Below, piece by piece: positions 1-6,444 of a stretch of 11,932 bases of DNA. Both the position numbers and the translations under genes were made by a program. Below the pieces are notes generated by a model that saw only the letters and a list, made by a program, of their open reading frames with translations, made no database searches and was not told where the DNA came from. Positions within the stretch are counted from its first letter, which is position 1. Every line of letters begins with the position of its first letter. Origin of the DNA: Porphyromonadaceae bacterium UBA7180 (GTDB taxonomy: Bacteria > Bacteroidota > Bacteroidia > Bacteroidales > Muribaculaceae); the NCBI GenBank assembly GCA_002491165.1, contig DKVK01000083.1:1-11932 (forward strand), written 5' to 3'.

Positions 1-13
1 GTTTAATTTGAAC

Positions 14-31
14 ACTTACTTAAGAGTAAGT
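14..31. repeat. Short palindrome upstream of citX
   Basis: A perfect 7-bp inverted repeat, ACTTACT and AGTAAGT, is separated by the 4-nt spacer TAAG. It lies about 55 bp before the citX start codon. There is no T-run after it, so it does not look like a terminator for an upstream gene. It could be an operator or a small mRNA hairpin. The rest of bases 1-86 shows no gene I recognise and no clear Bacteroidales promoter. Such short palindromes also arise by chance. Confidence 0.25.
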
Positions 32-86
32 CAGCCACCCGACATAACTTAAGCCCGTTTCTTGGCGGAAAGTAAATTTTGGTTAC

Positions 87-602
87 ATGACAGAGGAAGG
101 AATTACGCTCACGGAACTGCTTGACAGCCGCGACCGCCGCCGCGCGAGGCAACAGGAATGGCTCGCCGCCATGCCCGAAGCCGCTTTGCTGGTACTCACC
201 GTGGTAATGCCCGGTTCGGTGAAGCGTAGTTCCCTCTCCTTAGACATCGCCCGCGCCGCCGTGGAAGAGATACGCACCCGCCTGGCCGACCGGATGCTAC
301 GCTTCGAGACTTTCGACCTCCCGACGGGCTTCGAGGCGTTCGCGGCCATTGACGATTCGCCCGACCACGTGAAACAAGCCGCCTGCTCAATAGAGGACTC
401 CCACCCGCTGGGACGGCTCTTCGACATCGATGTCTTCGCCGCCGACGGAACGCCGCTGACCCGCACACAGTACGGACTGCCGGCACGCCGCTGCATCATC
501 TGCGGCGACGATGCACGCGTGTGTATGCGCACACGGCGGCACGACTACGACGAGCTTCTGAACACTATCCAACTTAAAGTTAACGACTTTTACGGGAGAT
601 GA
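87..602 (+). CDS. citX: CitX, citrate lyase holo-[acyl-carrier] synthase
   Basis: A 171-residue cytoplasmic enzyme that transfers the phosphoribosyl-dephospho-CoA prosthetic group from the CitG product (2'-(5''-triphosphoribosyl)-3'-dephospho-CoA) onto a serine of CitD, the acyl carrier subunit of citrate lyase. It matches remembered CitX proteins along its length: an N-terminal LLDSRDRRRARQQ segment, the TVVMPGSVK segment, HPLGRLFDIDV at residues 106-116 and RRCIIC with cysteines at 136, 139 and 146 near the C-terminus. The length is typical of the family. The ATG at 87 is the first ATG after the in-frame stop at 45-47. The stop overlaps the next start as ATGA, implying translational coupling to the citC-citG fusion. 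Family assignment is by motif and layout and is firm; no citD, citE or citF is visible, so the substrate protein must be encoded elsewhere, most likely upstream. Confidence 0.93.
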   Translation: MTEEGITLTELLDSRDRRRARQQEWLAAMPEAALLVLTVVMPGSVKRSSLSLDIARAAVEEIRTRLADRMLRFETFDLPTGFEAFAAIDDSPDHVKQAACSIEDSHPLGRLFDIDVFAADGTPLTRTQYGLPARRCIICGDDARVCMRTRRHDYDELLNTIQLKVNDFYGR

Positions 603-2341
603 ACAACGAATACGACATACGCCCCGTCCTTTTGGACTATCCCCGACACCGCCGCGCGCTCGGGGAGATGCTCGAACGAAACGGCCTCAAAGCCGACCAG
701 CTCGACACTTATTACGGTGTCTACGATGCCGACGACAACCTCGTGGGAGGTGCCGGCGCCAAGGGAAACGTCATCAAATGTGTGGCACTCGACCCGCAAT
801 GCCGCGAAGCAGCCATCACAAATACCCTCATAACACGCCTGCGCGCCGACCTCGCCGCGGCCGGGCATGACAATATATTCGTATTCACGAAACCCGAGAA
901 CGAACGTCTCTTCAACTCCCTGGCATTCAAGACCGTAGGGCGCGCCGCAAAAGCAATAATGCTCGAAAGCGACCCTCGCGGCATAGAAAAATACAAGGAA
1001 CACCTGCGGCAACTCGCCCTCCCCGCGGGCGACACGGGCGTCACCGCAGTGATAGTGATGAACGCCAACCCCATGACCCTGGGCCACTATTCGCTGATAA
1101 AGAAAGCTGCCGAAGAGGCACGGCGCGTAGTGGTAATCCCCCTCGACGAAGACAACCAGGCGTTTTCCTACGCCGAACGGCGCCAAATGCTCGCCGACGG
1201 CACCGCGAAATTCCACAACGTGGCCATCGCCGAAGGCAGTCCCTATCAGATTTCCGCCGCAACCTTCCCCTCCTATTTCATAAAGGAACCGGGCGAGGCC
1301 GCGGAGACGGGCATGGAACTCGACCTCGACATCTTCTGCCGCCACATAGCCCCGGCGCTCGGCGCCACGGTGCGCTACGCCGGAATGGAACCGCACGACC
1401 GACTCACCGCCGCATACAACCGCAAGATGAAAGAACTCCTGCCACCGGCCGGAATAGACTTCCGCGAAGTGCGGAGAAGCGAGTTCTACAACCTCCCGAT
1501 TTCGGCAAGCACCGTGAGGAGGCACCTCGCGGGAGGCGACTTCCCGGCGGCGCAACCGCTGCTGAGCACCGCCTCGCAGCGCTACGCACTCGCCTTCATG
1601 GCCGGGCAGGCCCTGCGGCGCGAACTCGACCTCACTCCCAAACCGGGACTCGTGGACCGCAACGGCTGCGGCTCCCACACAGACATGGACTATCCCCTGA
1701 TGGTCCGCAGCATCGCGGCCGTGCGCCAAGGGCTCCCGGATTTCATAAAACTCTCTCCGCGCGACATCAACCGTCCACCCTCGCAAGAACTGGGAATAGC
1801 CGCCGAACGCCTTATGTTCCAAGCCACAGGAGGCGTCAACACCCACAAAGGCGCACTCTTCTCCATGGGGATGACTCTCTACGCCGCCATGTCGCTGCTC
1901 ACCACCTTCCGCACGCTCACCCCCGAAAACCTGCGGCAGGAAACGGCACTCGCCGCCTCCATGTACCGCGGGCCTGAAAACGAGAACCCCGTTGCCGCGC
2001 GTTACAATGTGAAAAGCGCTTACGCCACGGCCTGCCAGGGCTACCGGCAACTCTACGAATCGTGGCTCCCCTATTACCGCGCACACCGCGCCGAACCGGA
2101 AGTGGAGACCAAGACACTGCTCCGCATAATGGCCGAACTCGACGACATCAACATACTGCGGCGCGGCGGACGGGACGCCGCACAGTGGCTCAAAGACCGC
2201 GCCTGCGACCTCTTCAACGACTATTCGGCGCAAGGGATGCAGCGCTTCTGCGACGAATGCAAGGAGCGCAACCTCTCGCCGGGCGGAGCCGCCGACATGC
2301 TCGCACTCACTTTCTTAATCGACTCTATAACAACCAAATAA
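599..2341 (+). CDS. citCG: CitC-CitG fusion: citrate lyase ligase plus triphosphoribosyl-dephospho-CoA synthase
   Basis: A 580-residue two-enzyme fusion. Residues 1 to about 328 are CitC, the ATP-dependent [citrate (pro-3S)-lyase] ligase that acetylates the thiol of the CitD prosthetic group and so activates citrate lyase. This half has a GNAT-like N-terminal domain (about 1-120) and a nucleotidyltransferase domain with NANPMTLGH at 155-163 and the ISASTVRR motif at 301-308. Residues from about 330 to the end are CitG, which makes 2'-(5''-triphosphoribosyl)-3'-dephospho-CoA from dephospho-CoA and ATP: TPKPGLVDR at 346-354, SHTDMD at 359-364, TGGVNTHKG at 410-418 and LSPGG at 559-563 are all intact. 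Each half is slightly shorter than the free-standing enteric enzyme, and the junction has almost no linker. The start overlaps the citX stop by 4 bp. Both halves keep their signature motifs, so both are probably active. Confidence 0.93.
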   Translation: MNNEYDIRPVLLDYPRHRRALGEMLERNGLKADQLDTYYGVYDADDNLVGGAGAKGNVIKCVALDPQCREAAITNTLITRLRADLAAAGHDNIFVFTKPENERLFNSLAFKTVGRAAKAIMLESDPRGIEKYKEHLRQLALPAGDTGVTAVIVMNANPMTLGHYSLIKKAAEEARRVVVIPLDEDNQAFSYAERRQMLADGTAKFHNVAIAEGSPYQISAATFPSYFIKEPGEAAETGMELDLDIFCRHIAPALGATVRYAGMEPHDRLTAAYNRKMKELLPPAGIDFREVRRSEFYNLPISASTVRRHLAGGDFPAAQPLLSTASQRYALAFMAGQALRRELDLTPKPGLVDRNGCGSHTDMDYPLMVRSIAAVRQGLPDFIKLSPRDINRPPSQELGIAAERLMFQATGGVNTHKGALFSMGMTLYAAMSLLTTFRTLTPENLRQETALAASMYRGPENENPVAARYNVKSAYATACQGYRQLYESWLPYYRAHRAEPEVETKTLLRIMAELDDINILRRGGRDAAQWLKDRACDLFNDYSAQGMQRFCDECKERNLSPGGAADMLALTFLIDSITTK

Positions 2342-2363
2342 ATCTTATTTCTAAACAACGACC

Positions 2364-4607
2364 ATGATAGAACTCATTGACAAAGGAGTATATCTGCTCA
2401 ACGGCAAGGAATTTGCCACCGACACCACCGGGCTCCCCACCCCCGACGAAGCCCGCGAGAACACAATCACTTACGGCATACTTCGCGCCCATGACGTAGA
2501 CGGCTCGAAGGGCGACAAGATGCGCATCCGCTTCGACGCCATGATGAGCCACGACATCACCTACGTGGGCATCATACAGACAGCACGCGCCTCCGGCCTG
2601 GAGAAATTCCCCCTCCCCTACGCCATGACCAACTGCCACAACTCCCTCTGCGCCGTAGGCGGTACCATCAATGAAGACGACCATGTGTTCGGTCTCTCCG
2701 CCGCCAAGAAATACGGCGGTATCTACGTGCCCGCCAACCAGGCCGTAATCCACCAGTACGCCCGCGAGGCTATGGTCAAGTGCGGCAACATGATTCTCGG
2801 TTCCGACTCGCACACCCGCTACGGCTCGCTCGGCAACATGGGTGTGGGCGAAGGCGGCGGCGAACTCGTGAAGCAGCTCCTGCGCAACACCTGGGACATC
2901 AACGCTCCCGAGGTTGTCCTCGTATGGCTCGAAGGCGCTCCCAAGAAGGGCATCGGCCCCCACGACGTGGCCATCTCGCTCGTTAAGGCCGTGTTCGACA
3001 ACGGTTTCGTCAAGAACAAAGTGCTCGAATTCGCAGGCCCCGGCGTCAAGAACCTCCCCATCGACTTCCGCAACGGCATCGACATCATGACCACCGAGAC
3101 AACCTGCCTCAGCTCCATCTGGGTGACCGACGACGAGGTCAAGCACCACTACGAGATACACAACCGTCCCGAAGACTACCGCGAACTCCGTCCCGGCGAC
3201 GTGGCTTACTACGACGGCGTAATCAAAATTGACCTGAGCAAGCAGGAGTCCATGATAGCCCTCCCCTTCCACCCCTCCAACGCCTACACCATCCACGAAC
3301 TGCAGGCCAACCCGGAGAAAATACTCCGCGAAGTGGAAGAGGACGCCAAGAAACGCTTCGGCGACAAGATAAGCATAGACCTAGTGGGTAAAATCCGCGA
3401 CGGCAAGGTAATGGCCGACCAGGGTATCATAGCCGGTTGCTCGGGCGGTACATACGACAACCTCGCCGAGGCCGCTTCCATCCTCAAGGGACAGAGCGTC
3501 GGCAACGACTACTTCACCATCTCCGCTTACCCGCAGAGCGTGCCCGTATACATGGCGACGACGCGCAACGGCGTGGCCGAGGAGCTCCTCGAAGCCGGTG
3601 TGGTAATCAAACCCGCCTTCTGCGGTCCCTGCTTCGGTGCAGGCGACGTCCCCGCCAACAACGGCCTCTCCATACGCCACACCACACGTAACTTCCCCAA
3701 CCGCGAAGGTTCCAAGCCCGGCAACGGACAGATTTCCCTCGTAGCCCTCATGGACGCACGCTCCATCGCCGCTACGGCCGCCAACGGAGGCGTAATCACC
3801 GCCGCTACCGACGTTGACTATACCAACGAACACAAACCCTACACCTTCGACGCCAAGATCTACGAGCGCCGCGTATTCAACGGCTACGGCAAGGCGAACG
3901 CCGACGAGGCTCTCCGCTACGGCCCCAACATCAAGGACTGGCCCAAGATGTACCCCATGCAGGAGAACATGCTCCTCGAACTGGCCGCCGTTATCCACGA
4001 CCCCGTCACCACCACCGACGAGCTCATCCCCTCGGGCGAGACCTCTTCCTACCGTTCCAACCCGCTGAAGCTCTCCGAGTTCGCCCTCTCGCGCCGCTGC
4101 CCCGAATACGTAGGCATCAGCAAGCGCATCCAGAAGGAAGACCATGAGCGCCGCGACGGCCGTTGCCCCGCCAAGGTGGAGGAAGTGCTCGCCCGCGTAG
4201 GCGCCAAGGCCGCAGACACCTCGCTCGGTTCCTGCGTATTCGCCAACCGTCCCGGCGACGGCTCCGCACGCGAACAGGCCGCATCGTGCCAGAAAGTGCT
4301 CGGCGGCGACGCAAACATCTGCTACGAATACGCCACCAAGCGCTACCGCTCCAACTGCATCAACTGGGGCATCGTGCCCTTCACCATCGCCCAGGACACC
4401 GAGTTCCCCTATACCGTAGGCGACTTCGTGTTCGTTCCCGGCATCCGCAAAGCCATCCTCGACGGCAAGGAGGAAATCATGGCCAAGGTCATCAGCGCCG
4501 ACGGCGTGAAGGACCTCAAGCTCTACTTCAAGAACCTCACCGCCGACGAACGCCAGATTCTGGCCGACGGCTGCCTCATGAACTACTACGCAGCTCAGAA
4601 AAAATAA
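2364..4607 (+). CDS. acn: Aconitase-family hydratase, probably aconitate hydratase
   Basis: A 747-residue cytoplasmic [4Fe-4S] protein expected to interconvert citrate and isocitrate via cis-aconitate. Cluster ligands are visible as Cys359 (AGCSGG) and Cys420/Cys423 (FCGPC). Other aconitase landmarks are His130 (IHQ), Asp148-Ser149-His150 (GSDSHT), Arg442 and Arg447 (TTRNFPNREG) and the C-terminal swivel-domain loop GDGSAREQAA with Ser634 and Arg636. The protein lacks the N-terminal and loop sequences of the mitochondrial-like aconitase described from Bacteroides fragilis and instead resembles the hydratase branch to which E. coli YbhJ belongs (from memory). By eye, the Asp-His pair of mitochondrial aconitase (D100-H101) is not present: the segment reads NCHNSL at 90-95. 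Position directly before icd argues for real aconitase activity. The start is preceded by an A-rich leader without a Shine-Dalgarno sequence, 22 bp after the citC-citG fusion, so it is probably in the same operon. Confidence 0.85.
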   Translation: MIELIDKGVYLLNGKEFATDTTGLPTPDEARENTITYGILRAHDVDGSKGDKMRIRFDAMMSHDITYVGIIQTARASGLEKFPLPYAMTNCHNSLCAVGGTINEDDHVFGLSAAKKYGGIYVPANQAVIHQYAREAMVKCGNMILGSDSHTRYGSLGNMGVGEGGGELVKQLLRNTWDINAPEVVLVWLEGAPKKGIGPHDVAISLVKAVFDNGFVKNKVLEFAGPGVKNLPIDFRNGIDIMTTETTCLSSIWVTDDEVKHHYEIHNRPEDYRELRPGDVAYYDGVIKIDLSKQESMIALPFHPSNAYTIHELQANPEKILREVEEDAKKRFGDKISIDLVGKIRDGKVMADQGIIAGCSGGTYDNLAEAASILKGQSVGNDYFTISAYPQSVPVYMATTRNGVAEELLEAGVVIKPAFCGPCFGAGDVPANNGLSIRHTTRNFPNREGSKPGNGQISLVALMDARSIAATAANGGVITAATDVDYTNEHKPYTFDAKIYERRVFNGYGKANADEALRYGPNIKDWPKMYPMQENMLLELAAVIHDPVTTTDELIPSGETSSYRSNPLKLSEFALSRRCPEYVGISKRIQKEDHERRDGRCPAKVEEVLARVGAKAADTSLGSCVFANRPGDGSAREQAASCQKVLGGDANICYEYATKRYRSNCINWGIVPFTIAQDTEFPYTVGDFVFVPGIRKAILDGKEEIMAKVISADGVKDLKLYFKNLTADERQILADGCLMNYYAAQKK

Positions 4608-4632
4608 TAACCTCAAAACCAATACCATAGAC

Positions 4633-5841
4633 ATGGAAAAAATCAAAATGACCACTCCCCTCGTGGAGATGGACGGCGACGAAATGACCCGCATCCTCTG
4701 GAAGATGATCAAGGACGAACTCATCCTCCCCTTCGTTGACCTCAAGACAGAATACTACGACCTCGGCCTCCCGAAACGCGACGAAACACGCGACCAGATA
4801 ACGGTGGACGCCGCCGAAGCCACCAAAAAATACGGCGTGGCAGTGAAATGCGCCACCATCACACCGAACGCCAAGCGTATGGACGAATACAAACTCCACG
4901 AAATGTGGAAGAGCCCCAACGGCACCATCCGTTCCATGCTCGACGGCACAGTGTTCCGCACACCCATCACAATCCCCTGGATTCATCCCGTAGTCAAGAA
5001 CTGGGAAAAACCCATCACCATCGCCCGCCACGCCTACGGCGACGTCTACAAGAGCGTTGAAATCCGCGTGACCGAACCCGGAACCGCCAAGCTCGTCTTC
5101 GACGGCGAAAGCGGCAAGCACGAAGAGGTGGTTATCCACAACTTCAAGGGTGAAGGCGTCCTCCAGGGTATGCACAACACCGACAAATCCATCCGCTCCT
5201 TCGCACACTCCTGCTTCAAATTCGCCATCGACACAAAGCAGGACCTCTGGTTCTCCACAAAAGACACCATCTCCAAGAAGTATGACGCCGACTTCCGCGA
5301 AATCTTCGAAGAGGTCTACCAGGAATACAAGTCAGACTTCGAGCGCCTCGGCATAGAATACTTCTACACCCTCATCGACGACGCCGTGGCACGCGTAATC
5401 CGCTCGAAAGGCGGCTACATCTGGGCTTGCAAGAACTACGACGGCGACGTGATGAGCGACATGGTATCCACCGCCTTCGGCTCGCTGGCCATGATGACCT
5501 CCGTCCTCGTTTCCCCCGACGGAAAATATGAATACGAGGCAGCCCACGGCACCGTGACACGCCACTACTACAAGCACCTCGCAGGCGAAGAGACATCCAC
5601 CAACCCCATGGCCACCATCTTCGCATGGAGCGGCGCACTGCGCAAACGCGGCGAAATGGACAACCTCCCCGCACTCGTAAACTACGCCACACAGCTTGAA
5701 GACGCCTGCTTCGACACCCTCAACGAAGGCATCGTGACCAAAGACCTCGTGAACCTCTACGAGGGCATGACCCCGACCGCCGTCAACTCGGAGCAGTTCC
5801 TGAAAGCCATCCGCAAGAACCTCGACAAGCGCATGGCATAA
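4633..5841 (+). CDS. icd: NADP-dependent isocitrate dehydrogenase, eukaryote-like type
   Basis: A 402-residue cytoplasmic enzyme oxidising isocitrate to 2-oxoglutarate and CO2 with NADP+. It belongs to the homodimeric type found in eukaryotic cytosol and mitochondria and in Bacteroidales, not to the E. coli Icd type. Near-identity with human IDH1 is visible in blocks: VEMDGDEMTRI at the N-terminus, WKSPNGTIR with Ser94, RHAYGD with Arg132 (the same residue number as in human IDH1), LIDD with Asp249, and KNYDGDVMSD with Asp272 and Asp276 as metal ligands, then EAAHGTVTRHY and ETSTNP. All catalytic residues I can place are intact. It begins 25 bp after the aconitase-family gene and is the last gene before a terminator. 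No citrate synthase gene follows it in this window. Confidence 0.96.
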   Translation: MEKIKMTTPLVEMDGDEMTRILWKMIKDELILPFVDLKTEYYDLGLPKRDETRDQITVDAAEATKKYGVAVKCATITPNAKRMDEYKLHEMWKSPNGTIRSMLDGTVFRTPITIPWIHPVVKNWEKPITIARHAYGDVYKSVEIRVTEPGTAKLVFDGESGKHEEVVIHNFKGEGVLQGMHNTDKSIRSFAHSCFKFAIDTKQDLWFSTKDTISKKYDADFREIFEEVYQEYKSDFERLGIEYFYTLIDDAVARVIRSKGGYIWACKNYDGDVMSDMVSTAFGSLAMMTSVLVSPDGKYEYEAAHGTVTRHYYKHLAGEETSTNPMATIFAWSGALRKRGEMDNLPALVNYATQLEDACFDTLNEGIVTKDLVNLYEGMTPTAVNSEQFLKAIRKNLDKRMA

Positions 5842-5869
5842 TCCCCTGAAACCCGAACCCACAGATAAA

Positions 5870-5906
5870 GGAGCGGAGGCCAACCGGCCCCCGCCCCTGT
5901 TTTTTT
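5870..5906 (+). terminator. Intrinsic terminator after icd
   Basis: A GC-rich hairpin has arms 5870-5881 and 5886-5897, twelve paired positions with two A-C mismatches, and a four-base loop AACC. It is followed closely by seven T residues at 5900-5906. It starts 28 bp after the icd stop, so it most likely ends the cit-acn-icd transcript. Confidence 0.85.
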
Positions 5907-5987
5907 ATAAGGGACTTATGGAACGGCCACCGCATTATGGAACGGAGGCATCCCCGCCTCCACCCCGGCACCGGAGGTGCCACACTG

Positions 5988-6286
5988 GTTGACCGAGTTG
6001 ACCGTTGACCGACTTTTTCTTATATACCCCCTGTATACCCCCCTATACCCCCCTATACCCCCCTTTTTTACTATTCTATTGTTAGTAACCTTTAATGGGT
6101 CAACTCGGTCAACAAATATAGACAGCAAGCTAATAATCAGCGAATTACCGGATTGACCGTAGGTGGTTGACCGATGGTTGACCGTACCCGAAATTCCACT
6201 GTCGGTCAACCGGAATCGGGAAGAAACGATAAAAAAACGGTTGACCGACACGTGGACGGTCAATCGGATTCGGTGTAACGGTCAAC
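5988..6286. repeat. Cluster of GTTGACCG repeats in both orientations
   Basis: Nine exact copies of GTTGACCG or its complement CGGTCAAC lie within 300 bp: + orientation at 5988, 5997, 6004, 6166, 6177 and 6240; - orientation at 6106, 6203 and 6279. Near copies are at 6097, 6152 and 6257. Chance predicts well under one exact copy. Bases 5988-6003 and 6098-6113 are perfect 16-bp inverted repeats made of two units each. Spacing is irregular, so this is not a CRISPR array. The pattern resembles a cluster of binding sites for a protein, or the internal repeats of a non-autonomous element. Confidence 0.75.
6023..6063. repeat. TATACCCCCC tandem repeat, G-quadruplex-capable on the - strand
   Basis: Three perfect 10-bp units TATACCCCCC occur at 6034-6063, preceded by a degenerate unit at 6023-6033. 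On the - strand this gives four G-runs of five or six separated by short TATA-type loops, which meets the usual pattern for an intramolecular G-quadruplex. The tract lies in the loop between the 16-bp inverted repeats at 5988-6003 and 6098-6113. Confidence 0.8.
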
Positions 6287-6288
6287 AA

Positions 6289-6343
6289 GTAAGCCGCCGG
6301 GGGCGGCTACTATGCACGTGTATGTAAGCCGCCGGGGGCGGCT
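6289..6343. repeat. Two identical 20-bp hairpin units in direct repeat
   Basis: GTAAGCCGCCGGGGGCGGCT occurs at 6289-6308 and again, without change, at 6324-6343. Each unit folds on itself as AGCCGCC-GGG-GGCGGCT with a perfect 7-bp stem. The copies are separated by 15 bp of unrelated sequence. The second is followed by TTTA, too short for a confident terminator on the + strand. They lie about 100 bp upstream of uvrA. Confidence 0.75.
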
Positions 6344-6444
6344 TTATGCGGAGGCAGGAATGCCTCCGTTCCATAAGCCCCGTTACATGGCCAGGGCAAT
6401 ATTCACGCCCCTATTTACGTTTATAGGTAAGTTTACAGGAATTT

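Larger units (their letters stand above)
5911..6381. repeat. Intergenic segment bounded by inverted repeats
   Basis: This segment fills most of the gap between icd and uvrA. Bases 5935-5961 and 6350-6376 form a 27-bp inverted repeat with 25 matches, including a perfect 16-bp core (TTATGGAACGGAGGCA and its complement). A second, outer partial copy at 5911-5926 matches the complement of 6366-6381 at 15 of 16 positions. Both arms hold their own smaller hairpins: GGAGGC/GCCTCC at 5944-5961 and CGGAGGCA/TGCCTCCG at 6349-6368. Another hairpin with a 6-bp stem is at 5967-5981. There is no credible coding sequence and no transposase. It could be a non-autonomous mobile element or a dispersed intergenic repeat family; no target-site duplication is obvious. 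Mobility is inference; the repeats themselves are directly visible. Confidence 0.6.

Noticed and set aside
590..2233. 547-residue open frame on the - strand
   Set aside because: It lies antisense to the whole citC-citG fusion, whose motifs are certain. The long open frame is a by-product of GC-rich codon usage, and its translation shows no recognisable domain.
3381..4745. 454-residue open frame on the - strand
   Set aside because: It is antisense to the aconitase-family gene and the start of icd, and its Val/Gly/Ala-rich composition is typical of shadow frames.
5916..6263. 115-residue open frame on the - strand in the repeat-rich gap
   Set aside because: Its sequence is a translation of the GTTGACCG and CCCCCTATA repeats (for example GGYRGVYRGY). 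No start context, domain or codon bias supports it. It could be a degenerate gene remnant, but I cannot show that.
5988..6286. Possible CRISPR array
   Set aside because: The repeat is only 8 bp, occurs in both orientations and has irregular spacing, and no cas gene is present.
6428..6435. Possible -7 promoter element (TAAGTTTA) for uvrA
   Set aside because: It is one base off TAnnTTTG, has no upstream TTTG at the right distance, and would leave only a few bases of leader before the start codon.
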